A stretch of DNA of 64,000 nucleotides from JANQPX01 sp965204405 (GCA_965204405.1 CBDBEN010000005.1:3162001-3226000), one strand, 5' to 3'. Shown: positions 43,630 through 52,916, numbered from the stretch's first letter. Translations and numbers: made by a program. The notes: generated from the letters alone by a model not told the origin.

Positions 43630-45900
43630 ATGAAGCGACGAAATATCGTTTTGCTGTCGGACGGAACCGGCAACAGTGCAGCCAAGCTCAACAAGACCAA
43701 TGTCTGGCGGCTCTATCAGGCGCTGGATGTTTCCGACGGTAGGCAAATCGCCTTTTACGACGACGGTGTCGGCACGTCGGGTTTTCGGCCGCTCAGGCTG
43801 CTGGGTGGCATCTTCGGCTGGGGCCTGTCGAGGAACGTGCGCGATCTTTACCTGCAGCTCTGCGAGCATTACCGGCATGTGGACGATGGCGAGGAACCGG
43901 TTGACCACATCTATATCTTCGGTTTCAGCCGCGGGGCCTACACCGCACGCACGCTGGCCGGTCTGATCGGCAAATGTGGGGTTCTCGACGGGACAAGCGA
44001 GGAGAAAGTTTCGGTCTCGCGATTTCGATGGCGTACGCGCGAAGCTGCACTCGACACCGATGAGGGCATGCGCGCCGGCGTGAACCTCGCCTATCGGAGC
44101 TATCGCTATCGCTACGGCGCCTTGCTGACCAACATCTGGCGGAAGATGTCACGCCTGATCTATCGCGACGTCCCAAAAGCCAAAGCGTTCAAATCCCAAT
44201 ATTCGCGACATGTCGACATCACCTTCGTCGGCGTGTGGGACACCGTCGCCGCTGTCGGCCTGCCAATAGAAGAGCTGTCCTTGCTGGTCGACGAGTGGAT
44301 CTACCCGCACCGCTTTTCCGACCAGAATCTAGCCGACCATGTTCTGCGTGCCTGCCATGCCCTTGCCGTCGACGACCAGCGCCAATCCTTCCATCCGGTT
44401 TTGTGGAACGAGAAAAAAGAGACCGACCCTGGTCGGATCACACAGGTCTGGTTTCCGGGCATGCATGCCGATGTCGGTGGCGGCTATGCCGACGACGGCC
44501 TCGCCTATGTCCCGCTAAAATGGATGGTCGATCAGGCCAAGCGGCCGCCGAACGCCGATGAAGGCCTCGACTTTCGACAGGATGCCATCGATCAGATCGA
44601 AAGCCGCTCGAACGCCTCGGCCCGTATGCACAACTCACGTGCCGGTTTCGGCGTCTACTATCGCTACAAGCCCCGAGACATCGACCAGATTTGCCAACGA
44701 CCCGACGGTAAGACGTCGGTCGAAATCGACGAACCCAAGCTACATCACAGCATCTTCGATCGGGTCGCCGGCGGTACCGACGGCTATGCGCCGACGGGCG
44801 TTCCGACGGCCTATCGGCAGGTGGATGCGAAAGGTGAGGTCGTCGATGGGACGGAAGACGCCGATCAGCGTAAGGATCGCGCCGAATTACTCGATCGCTC
44901 CAAGGATCACATCTTCTGGCAGCGCTTTCAGTATTTCCTGTTCACTTTCGTGACGCTGGCCATCGTCGCCTTTCCGTACTTCTCGCCGCCGGTCACCAAT
45001 GGCGGTCCGGAAGATGGCGTCGCAGCCACGCTCGGCAGCATATTCGGCGCCTTTGAATCCTTCGTGCCTGGCTTCGTCGCTTATTGGTTCGATTCATGGG
45101 CGGAATCATGGCGGGCGTTTCTGATGCTGGTCGCCATCTATATCGCCCTCACATACTGGGCGAGTTGGGTCAGAACCAACACGATACGTCTGAGCGAGCT
45201 CGCCTGGTGGCATGTCGGACGACCTGGCATTGAGAGAAAAGAAGCAGACCCGCCTGGTAGCTTCGAACGCCTGGCGAACCGTCTCCGCGCCTCCTCGGAA
45301 ACGCGCCGTGGCTATCGCTTCATCACCAAGAAGGCGCTGCCTTGGGCGTCGCTCGTCGTGGCACTTCTCGTCGTCGCCGGCGTTCTCTACCGCCTGTTCG
45401 TCCATGTGCCGGCGGCCGAGGCCGAAATCTGTGGCACGGAATCGAAAGCGATTACCTATGACTTTGGAGATCAGATACCGTTCGATACCAGTAATCCCTG
45501 CCTCTCCACGGGCCTGACGCTTTATGCCGGCCAGACCTACAAGGTCGACATCGAAAATACCGAGGACTGGAAAGACGCGACGATTCCGGCCTCGCCCGCA
45601 GGCTTCGACAACTGGCTGACACAATTTCACCCGATTTTCCTGGCTACGCTGCCGGCGAAGCGCGTTCTGACCTATCCGTGGTTCACGATGGTCGCCGAGG
45701 TCGCCGGCTATCCTGGAGAGACCTACCCGCTGCGCGAATCCATCACGATTAGTCCGACCATCACCGGCGAGCTTCGCCTCTACGTCAACGACGCTGTCTT
45801 CAGCTACGGCGAACGACGTCAGGACAAGCCTCTCGAGGATTGGGACCATTTTTATAGCAACAACGCTGGAGGTGCGAAGATCACGGTCACCGAGAAATAA
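43630..45900 (+). CDS. DUF2235 alpha/beta-hydrolase with C-terminal membrane segments
   Basis: A 756-residue protein. Residues about 1-380 form a DUF2235 domain (PF09994), related to Tle1-type lipases: IVLLSDGTGNSAAKLNKTNVWRL, FGFSRGAYTARTLAGLIGKCG (nucleophile Ser in GFSRGAY), DITFVGVWDTVAAVG (acid region), HALAVDDQRQSFHPVLW, and VWFPGMHADVGGGYAD (His region). So the catalytic triad is present. Then come three membrane segments: about 440-458 (FLFTFVTLAIVAF), 500-520 (LMLVAIYIALTYW), 575-595 (LVVALLVVAGVLY). A C-terminal 150-residue beta-rich domain is probably periplasmic. It lies 26 bases before a second hydrolase gene. Confidence 0.8.
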   Translation: MKRRNIVLLSDGTGNSAAKLNKTNVWRLYQALDVSDGRQIAFYDDGVGTSGFRPLRLLGGIFGWGLSRNVRDLYLQLCEHYRHVDDGEEPVDHIYIFGFSRGAYTARTLAGLIGKCGVLDGTSEEKVSVSRFRWRTREAALDTDEGMRAGVNLAYRSYRYRYGALLTNIWRKMSRLIYRDVPKAKAFKSQYSRHVDITFVGVWDTVAAVGLPIEELSLLVDEWIYPHRFSDQNLADHVLRACHALAVDDQRQSFHPVLWNEKKETDPGRITQVWFPGMHADVGGGYADDGLAYVPLKWMVDQAKRPPNADEGLDFRQDAIDQIESRSNASARMHNSRAGFGVYYRYKPRDIDQICQRPDGKTSVEIDEPKLHHSIFDRVAGGTDGYAPTGVPTAYRQVDAKGEVVDGTEDADQRKDRAELLDRSKDHIFWQRFQYFLFTFVTLAIVAFPYFSPPVTNGGPEDGVAATLGSIFGAFESFVPGFVAYWFDSWAESWRAFLMLVAIYIALTYWASWVRTNTIRLSELAWWHVGRPGIERKEADPPGSFERLANRLRASSETRRGYRFITKKALPWASLVVALLVVAGVLYRLFVHVPAAEAEICGTESKAITYDFGDQIPFDTSNPCLSTGLTLYAGQTYKVDIENTEDWKDATIPASPAGFDNWLTQFHPIFLATLPAKRVLTYPWFTMVAEVAGYPGETYPLRESITISPTITGELRLYVNDAVFSYGERRQDKPLEDWDHFYSNNAGGAKITVTEK

Positions 45901-45926
45901 AGGTGAAGACAAAAGGTGTATCGATC

Positions 45927-47402
45927 ATGAAGATAGTCTTGATAGGGATTACAAATACGCTTCGGCAATCAGTTCTCGCCTTCTTCTGCATCGCCCTGGC
46001 CGGCTGCGTGCAGAACGCGCCTTTCCGAACCGCAGGCCCCGCCGACTGTCAGACCGACGGGTGCACCGAGAATTTCCTGCATCGATACCAGGACGAAGGC
46101 TTCGATCTCGCCTTCGTCGAATTTTCCGAGCGCGGCAATGTTTTCGATCGCGGCCGCTTGGAAACTGTGCTCGATCATGTCGAGACTCTGGCGAATTCCG
46201 CGGATGGCGTCGCCACGATCGTCTTCGTGCATGGCTGGAAGAACAATGCCGGCCCCGACAATTCCAACGTCTATAGCTTCACCGAAGTTCTGAGCAAGAC
46301 GGCGAAGCTTTCGAGCCGGCAGACTAAACGGCATCTGGTTGGCATCTATGTCGGCTGGCGAGGTCAATCGATCGACGCCGGCTTTCTGTCCAACATCACC
46401 TATTGGGAACGCAAGCAGGTCGCGGAGCAGGTCGGCAAGGGCGGCGTGTCCGAACTCCTTCTTCGCTTGGAACGCATCCTGCGCGACGACGTCGATCCCA
46501 ACAAGAATCTCTATTTGGTGGCCGGCCACAGCTTCGGCGCCGCTATCGTTCTCTCCAGCCTGAACGAGATCCTGCTGGAGAGGGTCGCAGCGGAAGCGCC
46601 TGACGACGACGATGCGATCCTGACCCGGCCCTTCGGCCACGGCGTCGTTCTGATCAATCCGGCGATCGAGGCCAACGAGATCCTGCAGCTCAAGGAACTG
46701 GTGTCCGAGCGGCGCTTCGCGCGCGAGCAATCGAAACTCCTACACGTCATCAGCTCCAACGCCGATCGTGCGACCGACGTGTCCTTCAAACTGGGACAGC
46801 TGCTCGGCGTCGGCCTCAGATGGAAGCAGACCAAGTTCGATCGGACCCTGGCCGGCAAGGAGGTGCCGCTTCGGGAACTTGACCTGGACACCACGACGGT
46901 CGGCAACTTCCTGCCGTTCCAGACCGGCTATCTGACCGCCGCCCGAGATAACCCTGCGCGCAAGACCGACAAGCTGGACGAGCCCTATTACGGCGGGCCG
47001 GCTTCCTGCGTGATCGAAGCGGCGGACGACTCCTGGGATTATATTTCCTATGTCGGCCGAGAGCACTGCATCCACCCACCGGAGCACGCCGAAGGCCATA
47101 TTCCTGCGCGCGCCCACGAGCCGCTTGCTTTCATCAAGACAGACGCCGCCTTCATTCGCGGCCACAACGACGTGTTTAACGACAACGTCGCCGCCTATCT
47201 CGCCGCTATCGCCGCGGAGGGACAGTTCAAGCAGGCCGCGGCAACCGGCGACGCGGCATCCCTCGCCTTGCCCGACGCCTGTCTGCCCAGTAGAGGCTTC
47301 CGGTTCGGTGCCTGTTTTCAGGCATATCATCGCGACTACTGCAGGACGAAATCACGCAACCCGCCCAATGAAACCTGCGCGGTGACGCCAAACGAAGGCT
47401 GA
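45927..47402 (+). CDS. Lipoprotein alpha/beta-hydrolase
   Basis: About 491 residues from ATG 45927 (a GTG at 45903 would add eight). The N-terminus is a lipoprotein signal: VLAFFCIALAGC. The mature part has ATIVFVHGWKNNAG (oxyanion strand), LVGIYVGWRGQS, and LVAGHSFGAAIV with nucleophile GHSFG. Several later cysteines (NEGC-terminal region TCAVT, AYHRDYC, DACLPS) suggest disulfides. The fold resembles esterase/lipase or DUF900-like proteins. It is co-transcribed with the DUF2235 hydrolase, so one enzyme sits in the inner membrane and one is lipid-anchored outside the cytoplasm. Substrates are unknown; membrane lipids are plausible. Confidence 0.72.
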   Translation: MKIVLIGITNTLRQSVLAFFCIALAGCVQNAPFRTAGPADCQTDGCTENFLHRYQDEGFDLAFVEFSERGNVFDRGRLETVLDHVETLANSADGVATIVFVHGWKNNAGPDNSNVYSFTEVLSKTAKLSSRQTKRHLVGIYVGWRGQSIDAGFLSNITYWERKQVAEQVGKGGVSELLLRLERILRDDVDPNKNLYLVAGHSFGAAIVLSSLNEILLERVAAEAPDDDDAILTRPFGHGVVLINPAIEANEILQLKELVSERRFAREQSKLLHVISSNADRATDVSFKLGQLLGVGLRWKQTKFDRTLAGKEVPLRELDLDTTTVGNFLPFQTGYLTAARDNPARKTDKLDEPYYGGPASCVIEAADDSWDYISYVGREHCIHPPEHAEGHIPARAHEPLAFIKTDAAFIRGHNDVFNDNVAAYLAAIAAEGQFKQAAATGDAASLALPDACLPSRGFRFGACFQAYHRDYCRTKSRNPPNETCAVTPNEG

Positions 47403-47435
47403 ATATGACATCGACCCTGCGGTCTTCGGCTTCGA

Positions 47436-47935
47436 TGATGGTGAACAAGCGGCACAAGCCTGAGGAGATTGTTTAGAAGCGACTGCAGATTGACGTGCTT
47501 GTCGGACAGGGTATGGCCCGTGTTGATGCGATCCGGGAAGCTCGCATTACAGAGCAGACCTACTACCGATGGCGCAAGCAGTATGCCGGGATGGGCACAG
47601 GCCAACTGAGGGAGATGAAGCGACTGCTGAAGGAGGACGGCCGGCTTTGGAAGGCCGCGTCGGATTTGACCCTCGACAAGCTCATTTTGAAGGAAGCAGC
47701 ACGGGGAAACTTCTGAGCCCGTCGCGTCGCCGCGCCTGCATTAACTGGGTTCTCACCCAGTTCTCTTTATCCGAGCGACGGGCGTGCCACGCGCTGGGCC
47801 AGCATCGATCCGCGCAGCGAGCCCCTGCGGACGAGCTGACGAAGACCAGCTGGTGGCCGATATGATCGAGCTTGCCCGGCAATATGGTCGTTCTGGCTAT
47901 CGGCGGGTTGCTGCTCTGCTCAGGGATGCGGGTAC
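47436..47935 (+). pseudogene. IS3-family transposase remnant (OrfA plus start of OrfB)
   Basis: OrfA-type helix-turn-helix and Leu-zipper sequence is readable as VNKRHK, then a one-base frame change, EEIV, an in-frame TAG (47474-47476), and RITEQTYYRWRKQYAGMG plus LTLDKLILKEAARGN. OrfB-type residues follow in other frames: RRACINWVLTQFSLSERRACHALGQ and IELARQYGRSGYRRVAALLRDAG, where it stops abruptly near 47930. The DDE catalytic core is missing. No terminal inverted repeats were identified. Confidence 0.8.
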
Positions 47936-48089
47936 GCAAGGTAGTTCAGTAGGCATTGGTAAAGCATGAGTTTGCTGACGCAATCGAGAGCGTACAGGTA
48001 AGCTTGCACCCGATTCGTGTGTGATTGAGCATTGGAAGAACGAATACGGCCATGCTCTTCGCATCGGACCTTTGTGTGTGAATGTCCGT

Positions 48090-48604
48090 CAAGGATGTGC
48101 AGACCCAATTCACGATTTCGACCTTGCTGCGGTTGAGTGAGACTGCGCTGGCCGCGATCAGCAGGGCACCAAGGGCGACCCGACTCCAAGATGGTGGAAC
48201 GCCCGCAATTGTCAGCCCGTTTCGCACCACCGTCAGGGTCAAAGCGCCAATGATCGTCTTGACGACACTGCCGTACCCGCCGGTCAAAGGCGCGCCTCCG
48301 AGAGCCACGGCGGCGATCGCGTCGAGCTCGATCATGAGGCCTGCCTATGGCGTCGCGGCGCCGGCACGGGCGAGGTTGACGCAAGCTGCGATGCCGACCA
48401 TCACGCCGGCAGCGGCGAAGACCTTGATCTTGAAAGTGGTGACATTGATGCCCACCAGCCGCAGCACCTTTTCGTTGCCGCCGACGGCCTTCAATTGTTG
48501 GCCGAAATGAGTTTTCTCATAGAAAATCCACATGAACACCGCGATATCCGCGGCAACGATGAAGATCGCCGGAAACTTGCCCATGGACAAAAGCCAGGGG
48601 GTAG
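48090..48604 (-). pseudogene. Broken sugar-type ABC permease (RbsC/XylH-like), C-terminal part
   Basis: Reading leftward, FGQQLKAVGGNEKVLRLVGI, then VMVGIAACVNLARAGAATP, then an in-frame TAG (48345-48347), then IELDAIAAVALGGAPLTGGYG and TLTVVRNGLTIAGVPPSW. This is the C-terminal half of a branched permease of the ribose/xylose class with a nonsense mutation. The N-terminal half is absent: the frame starts at about 48604, next to the opposite-strand fragment. Confidence 0.78.
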
Positions 48605-49061
48605 GTCAACGGTGTTCTCGTCGCTTATCTCAGGATGAACGCACTCTTGACCACCCTCGGCCTTCTGATCGCCTATCGCGGCATCAGCCTCGTTCTGACC
48701 GGCGGCACCGTGCAGAAGGCCAGTGACGGCATGGCCGCGCTTGGCAGCATCAAATTTTCGAACACTGCCACTGGTCTTCCTGATCAGCCGCGGCCTGATG
48801 ATGGCCCCGCAGATCGTGCTCAGCCGCACGCGCTTCGGCGCCTATTGTTACACCATCGGCAACAATGAGGGAGCGGCGGAAAAAATCGGCATCCCGGTTC
48901 GCCCGATCAAGGTGGCCACGTTCTGCATCTCCGGCGCTTCAGCCGCAGTCAGTGGTATTCTGCTTTCGATGTATCTCGGCGAGGTCACCACCTTCACTGG
49001 CCGCGGCCACGTGCTTCCCGGCACACTCATTTTCATCGCGATCTATCTGGTTTCGCTTTAG
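48601..49061 (+). pseudogene. Second broken sugar-type ABC permease fragment
   Basis: Reading rightward, LNALLTTLGLLIAYRGISLV, then a frame change near 48770, then RFGAYCYTIGNNEGAAEKIG, VATFCISGASAAVSGIL and EVTTFTGRGHVLPGTLIF. This is again RbsC-class permease sequence but of a different subtype from the leftward fragment. It lacks an N-terminus and has a frameshift, so it is not functional. Confidence 0.75.
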
Positions 49062-49387
49062 CACCGAGGCCGATAAGTGGATGCTGGGAGGTGGCAAAGT
49101 CAAGAAACATCCAAGATTCCTATTAACGCATCAATCCTAACAATCGCCACTAGTCATGAGCGGGGTGATTTACGCTTGGCTCTAAGTATCGACCCATTAC
49201 AGCTCTGTCCAAGGCTGCATTCTCGCCATGGTTTTCAGGAAACGTAGATTTGACGCAGCCATATGGTGGCCTAAATTCCTCAGCACTTAGTTCGAGCAGC
49301 GACCATGCAGGCGGAATTCTCTGGACGTTTCAATCATCGAAGCCGACACTTAATCTTGGGAAGGACATCGGTGACGGAGGGGAGTTC
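49062..49387. other. Intergenic region, nothing convincing
   Basis: About 326 bases between the permease fragment and the isochorismatase-fold gene. In-frame codons upstream of the downstream gene do not resemble its family. No promoter, RNA or repeat stood out. Confidence 0.4.
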
Positions 49388-50008
49388 ATGACAGCAGATC
49401 CGAAGCACTCGGCGGTTGTCGTTGTCGACATGGCACGCGACTTTGTCGAACCCGGTGGCTTTATCGCGAACGCGGGCGGTGCGGAATATCAGACGAAGGC
49501 CAAGGCGATCATCGAACCGTTGAAGCGCTTGCTCGATGCGGCGCGAGTAGCCGGCGCAACCGTGGTCTATTCGACCGACTGCCACACCGAGGAAGATGCG
49601 GAGCTGAAGAAGTGGCCTGCGCATTCGATGAAGGGCACGGAATGGTCGGAGATCGTTCCTGAGCTCGCGCCGCAGACGGGTGACCTCGTCTTGCCCAAGA
49701 CTACCTACAGCGGTTTTCAGAGCTCGAACCTCGACGCCGAACTCAGGGCTCGAAGCATCGAGACCCTCTATATCACGGGTCTGCACACCGACTGCTGCTG
49801 TCGGCACACTTCAGGAGATGCCTTTCAGAAGGGCTTCGACTTGGTCTGGGTGACAGATGCGCTTCAGGCCTTCACCGATGAGGCCCATCAAAGTGGTCTC
49901 GACTACTACAAGGCCTGGTACGCGATCGAGCCCGAACGCCAGTTCAAAACAGCCGATGAAGTGGTTGAGACTTGGCAACCCGGAGCGGAGCAAACAGCCG
50001 CTGAATAG
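49388..50008 (+). CDS. Isochorismatase-family cysteine hydrolase
   Basis: A 206-residue protein. The start at 49388 follows GGAGGGG. The triad of the isochorismatase/nicotinamidase superfamily is visible: Asp14 in VVVDMARDF, Lys104 in LPKTTYSGF and the nucleophile Cys in GLHTDCCC (most likely Cys137). The length and the metal-free look of the 50-80 region fit amidases of this fold (nicotinamidase, N-carbamoyl amidase, maleamate amidase); the substrate is not identifiable. It is surrounded by gene fragments but appears intact. Confidence 0.85.
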   Translation: MTADPKHSAVVVVDMARDFVEPGGFIANAGGAEYQTKAKAIIEPLKRLLDAARVAGATVVYSTDCHTEEDAELKKWPAHSMKGTEWSEIVPELAPQTGDLVLPKTTYSGFQSSNLDAELRARSIETLYITGLHTDCCCRHTSGDAFQKGFDLVWVTDALQAFTDEAHQSGLDYYKAWYAIEPERQFKTADEVVETWQPGAEQTAAE

Positions 50009-50023
50009 CGTCGCCAGTGACGC

Positions 50024-50160
50024 TCAATGAGACGTGTAGCCGCCGTCCAGCATGATGCTGTCGCCATTACCATATCGGGGCCGGACGAGGCGAGGAACAG
50101 GATGAGATCCGCGACTTTGACCGGATAGCCGAAGCAGCCGGCCTGGATTTTCGCTTTCAT
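50024..50160 (-). pseudogene. C-terminal remnant of a short-chain dehydrogenase
   Basis: Leftward, GCFGYPVKVADLILFLASSG matches the SDR C-terminal helix, and after a frame change GDSIMLDGGYTSH and a stop at 50024 match the SDR end. About 45 codons remain, without the Rossmann core or the active site. Confidence 0.7.
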
Positions 50161-50162
50161 CG

Positions 50163-50380
50163 GATCGCCCCTGGCAGGATCACGATCGGCGACCGCCATG
50201 GTGGGGGCGCGGGGAACCGTTGGCATGAGGGAAGCGTCAAAGACGCAAAAGCCATCATCACCCCTAACCTTGCAGTCGGAGGTCAGCACGGCCTTGGGAT
50301 GGTCAGAATGGCCGATGCCCATCGGGCCGCGGGGATGCCAGTTGGTCTTGACCGTGACGTGGACGCACTTGCTATTCCGT
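50163..50380 (-). pseudogene. C-terminal remnant of a GMC oxidoreductase
   Basis: Leftward, NWHPRGPMGIGHSDHPKAVL and GFCVFDASLMPTVPRAPTMAV match the C-terminal catalytic-His and FAD blocks of GMC (choline dehydrogenase-like) enzymes, which normally end with PTIPSGNTNAPTIMIAE. The N-terminal 450 residues are missing and the tail is abnormal. It abuts the SDR remnant. Confidence 0.7.
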
Positions 50381-50402
50381 CGAACAGCTCGCCAGCAGAG
50401 CC

Positions 50403-51248
50403 TTATTTGATCCTCGCCACCCGCATGCGCGCCCAGGCCGAAACGGCTTCGGAGATCAGGACCAGGACGACGATCGACAAAAGGATGGCGGCGACGCGTT
50501 CGGTTTCGATCTGCAATACATTGCGCTTCAGGTACCATCCCATGCCACCAGCACCGAAGAAGCCAACCACGGTAGCGGCGCGGAAGGCGACGTCCCAGGT
50601 GTAAATGCCGATGCCGGTGAAGGCGACCCGGACTTGTGGGAAGACGCCGTAGACCATGACAGCAAGCTCGCTGGCGCCGGTCGCCCGGATGGCTTCGACT
50701 GGGCCCATGTCGATCGCTTCTATCTCTTCGGCGAACAGCTTGCCGGCGAAACCGATGCAAAACATGGTGAGGGCAAGAATGCCCGCCAGCATGCCAAAAC
50801 CGAGAATGGTCACGAACAAAATCGCCCAGATGGTTTCGTGCACCGCACGAGCGCCAATGGTCAAAAACCGGGCGATCGGGTACACGAAGCGTCTGGATGG
50901 TGTCATGTTGTAGGAGCCGAACCAGCCCAGCGGGATCGCCGCGATCATGCCAAACAGGGCGCCGAGATACGCCATCTGCACCGTATCGAACACCGATGCC
51001 AGATAGCCGGTGTCCATGATGTAGCCGATATCCGGCGGATAATAGCGCTCGGTAATCAGGGTGCCGATGCGGCCGAACATACCAATGAAGCGATCGAGCG
51101 GGATGTTCAGGTAGTCGATCGAAACGGTGATGAAGGTGAACGCCAGCAGCAGGCCGCCGCTGCGGTAGAGCGAACCCGGAAAGCGCCAGCGGGACCATTC
51201 CCTGGTCTTGGCCGGTTTGTCGGGTGAGGTCAGTGCCGCGGTGTTCAT
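50403..51248 (-). CDS. phnE: Phosphonate-type ABC permease PhnE (second copy in operon)
   Basis: A 281-residue permease with about six membrane segments. The start at 51248 (MNTAALTSPDKPAKTREWS) overlaps the upstream permease stop by one base. PhnE features are FDTVQMAYLGALFGMIAAIP, IGARAVHETIWAILFVTILG, the EAA loop EAIDMGPVEAIRATGASELA and VGFFGAGGMGW. Two PhnE subunits pair to make the channel, so this and the next gene form a PhnE1/PhnE2 heterodimer. The reading frame upstream of 51248 lies antisense or in the wrong frame of the partner gene and is not part of it. Confidence 0.88.
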   Translation of the reverse strand: MNTAALTSPDKPAKTREWSRWRFPGSLYRSGGLLLAFTFITVSIDYLNIPLDRFIGMFGRIGTLITERYYPPDIGYIMDTGYLASVFDTVQMAYLGALFGMIAAIPLGWFGSYNMTPSRRFVYPIARFLTIGARAVHETIWAILFVTILGFGMLAGILALTMFCIGFAGKLFAEEIEAIDMGPVEAIRATGASELAVMVYGVFPQVRVAFTGIGIYTWDVAFRAATVVGFFGAGGMGWYLKRNVLQIETERVAAILLSIVVLVLISEAVSAWARMRVARIK

Positions 51249-52069
51249 CAGATCACCGCCTTTCTCACATAGTAGGACACCAACTCGCCGATGAGGATCA
51301 ATGCCAGGATCGCGATGATGACGGCGGTGACGCCTGGATGATTGAAGGTGTTGAGCTGACGGAAGAACACCAGCCCCAGGCCGCCGGCGCCGACCAGACC
51401 GAGAACCGACGAACGGCGTATGTTGATTTCCCACTCGAACACGATCACGCTGATCATCTGCGGCAGAATTTGCGGCAGGATCGCATAGATGAAGACCTGA
51501 AACTCGTTCCCGCCGACAGCGCGGATCGCCTCGACCGGTCTCGGATCGAGATCTTCGATGGCTTCCGCCGACATTTTGGCGATGAAGCCGACCGAGCGCA
51601 CGGCGATCGCCAGAACACCGGCAAGGGCTCCCAGACCGACCGCGGCGACGAAGAACAGCGCCCAGACAATTTCGTGAATGGAGCGGCTGAGCGTCATCAT
51701 CAGCCTTGCGACCGGGTAGGTGATCGGTGGATAGGGCGAAATATTGAGCGCGCCGAACCAGATCGCCGGAATGCAGGTGATCACGCCCAGAAGCGTGCCG
51801 AGGGTCGCCACCATGATCGTTTCCAGGGCCGGCTGCCAGAGATCGCTCAGCAGGCTCCAGTCGACATGCATGAATTCGCCGATAGAACCGAGAATGTCGG
51901 AGAACGAACCAAGCCGCTCCCAATCAGTGTCGTCGACCACCGTCGTCTTCAGGCTCCAGAGCACCGCCAGCACAACCACGCCATAAATCAGGGATCGATG
52001 CATCCTGGCTTTCGATCGCGCCTGCAGGATCTGCTTCATGCGCGGATCGGCCTGTGCAAGCACGCTCAT
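51248..52069 (-). CDS. phnE: Phosphonate-type ABC permease PhnE (first copy in operon)
   Basis: A 273-residue permease. It begins MSVLAQADPRMKQIL and has a first membrane segment (LIYGVVVLAVLWSL), WQPALETIMVATLGTLLGVITCIP, SRSIHEIVWALFFVAAVGLG, the EAA loop EDLDPRPVEAIRAVGGNEFQVF, and INIRRSSVLGLVGAGGLG. It is similar to the following permease but not identical, so the two arose by an old duplication. Its ATG overlaps the phnC stop (TAATGA-like 1-base overlap), and it is coupled to both neighbours. Confidence 0.88.
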   Translation of the reverse strand: MSVLAQADPRMKQILQARSKARMHRSLIYGVVVLAVLWSLKTTVVDDTDWERLGSFSDILGSIGEFMHVDWSLLSDLWQPALETIMVATLGTLLGVITCIPAIWFGALNISPYPPITYPVARLMMTLSRSIHEIVWALFFVAAVGLGALAGVLAIAVRSVGFIAKMSAEAIEDLDPRPVEAIRAVGGNEFQVFIYAILPQILPQMISVIVFEWEINIRRSSVLGLVGAGGLGLVFFRQLNTFNHPGVTAVIIAILALILIGELVSYYVRKAVI

Positions 52070-52821
52070 TAGAGGACTTCCTGGGCGTAGATCGCGTTCA
52101 GCCGGCTCTGGTCCATATCGCTGGTCGGCCCGTCGAACATCTTGATACCGTCCTGCAGGCCGATGATCTTGTTGCAGAACTCGGTGGCGAGCTGCACGTC
52201 ATGGATATTACAGAGAACAGGTACCTTGTACTCCTTGGCGATCTCCATGATCAGCGCCATGACTTCGCGGGAGATCTTCGGATCGAGCGCCGAGGTGGGT
52301 TCGTCCAGTAGCAGGAGCTTCGGGTCCTGCATCAAGGCGCGGGCGATGCCAACCCGCTGGCGCTGGCCGCCGGAAAGCTCATCCGCCCGCTTGTCCACAT
52401 GATCGCTCAGCCCGACACGATCGAGGATCGAAAGCGCCCTTTGGATATCCTCGTTGTCGAACAGGCGAAAGAGCGCCTTGAAGCTGCCGACATAGCCAAG
52501 GCGGCCTGACAGGACATTGTCCATAACCGACATGCGGTTCACCAGGTTGAACTCCTGGAAGATCATACCGATGCCCCGGCGTATGCGGCGAAGCTGCTTT
52601 GAGCGGAGCTTCAGAATGTTGTCGCCATGGAACATGATCGCACCGGATGTCGGCTCGACCAGCCTGTTGATGCAGCGGATCAGCGTCGACTTGCCAGCAC
52701 CGCTCGGTCCGATAATCGCGAAGAAATCGTCAGCCTCGACATCGAAACTGACGCCCTTCAAGATTTCCGGCCCGGAAGCGTTATAGCGAACGCAGAGATC
52801 CTCGACGCGAAGAATAGCCAT
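52069..52821 (-). CDS. phnC: Phosphonate-type ABC transporter ATPase PhnC
   Basis: A 250-residue ATPase. The start at 52821 follows GGAGGG; a TTG at 52842 would add seven residues. Walker A is GPSGAGKST, the Q-loop FQEFNLVNRMSVMDNVLSGRLG (with the PhnC-type VLSGRLGY block), the signature LSGGQRQRVGIARAL, Walker B LLLLDEPTSALDP, and the H-loop NIHDVQLATEFC. The VLSGRLG motif separates PhnC from other amino-acid-type ATPases. It drives import of phosphonates, phosphite or phosphate esters. Confidence 0.92.
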   Translation of the reverse strand: MAILRVEDLCVRYNASGPEILKGVSFDVEADDFFAIIGPSGAGKSTLIRCINRLVEPTSGAIMFHGDNILKLRSKQLRRIRRGIGMIFQEFNLVNRMSVMDNVLSGRLGYVGSFKALFRLFDNEDIQRALSILDRVGLSDHVDKRADELSGGQRQRVGIARALMQDPKLLLLDEPTSALDPKISREVMALIMEIAKEYKVPVLCNIHDVQLATEFCNKIIGLQDGIKMFDGPTSDMDQSRLNAIYAQEVL

Positions 52822-52857
52822 GGCGCGGGTATCGCCCTCCAAGAGCCCATCGGAAGA

Positions 52858-52894
52858 GGGAGAGGCAAAGGCGGTTTCCGCCTTTGCCTCTCCC
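52858..52894 (-). terminator. Perfect 16-bp stem-loop between phnD and phnC
   Basis: The arms 52858-52873 and 52879-52894 are exact reverse complements with a 5-base loop. It lies 23 bases after the phnD stop in the leftward transcript. No T-tract follows, so it probably protects the phnD mRNA 3' end or lowers transporter expression relative to the binding protein. Confidence 0.65.
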
Positions 52895-52916
52895 GGATGA
52901 TGGTCTCCGCTAGATC

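Noticed and set aside
49906..51198. Leftward open frame spanning the isochorismatase end to phnE
   Set aside because: It crosses phnE in the wrong frame; only the short GMC and SDR tails in it are recognisable, and they are listed as remnants.
50403..51923. 506-codon leftward frame suggesting a fused double permease
   Set aside because: Only the part from 51248 down encodes PhnE; the upstream part is the wrong frame of the other phnE gene.
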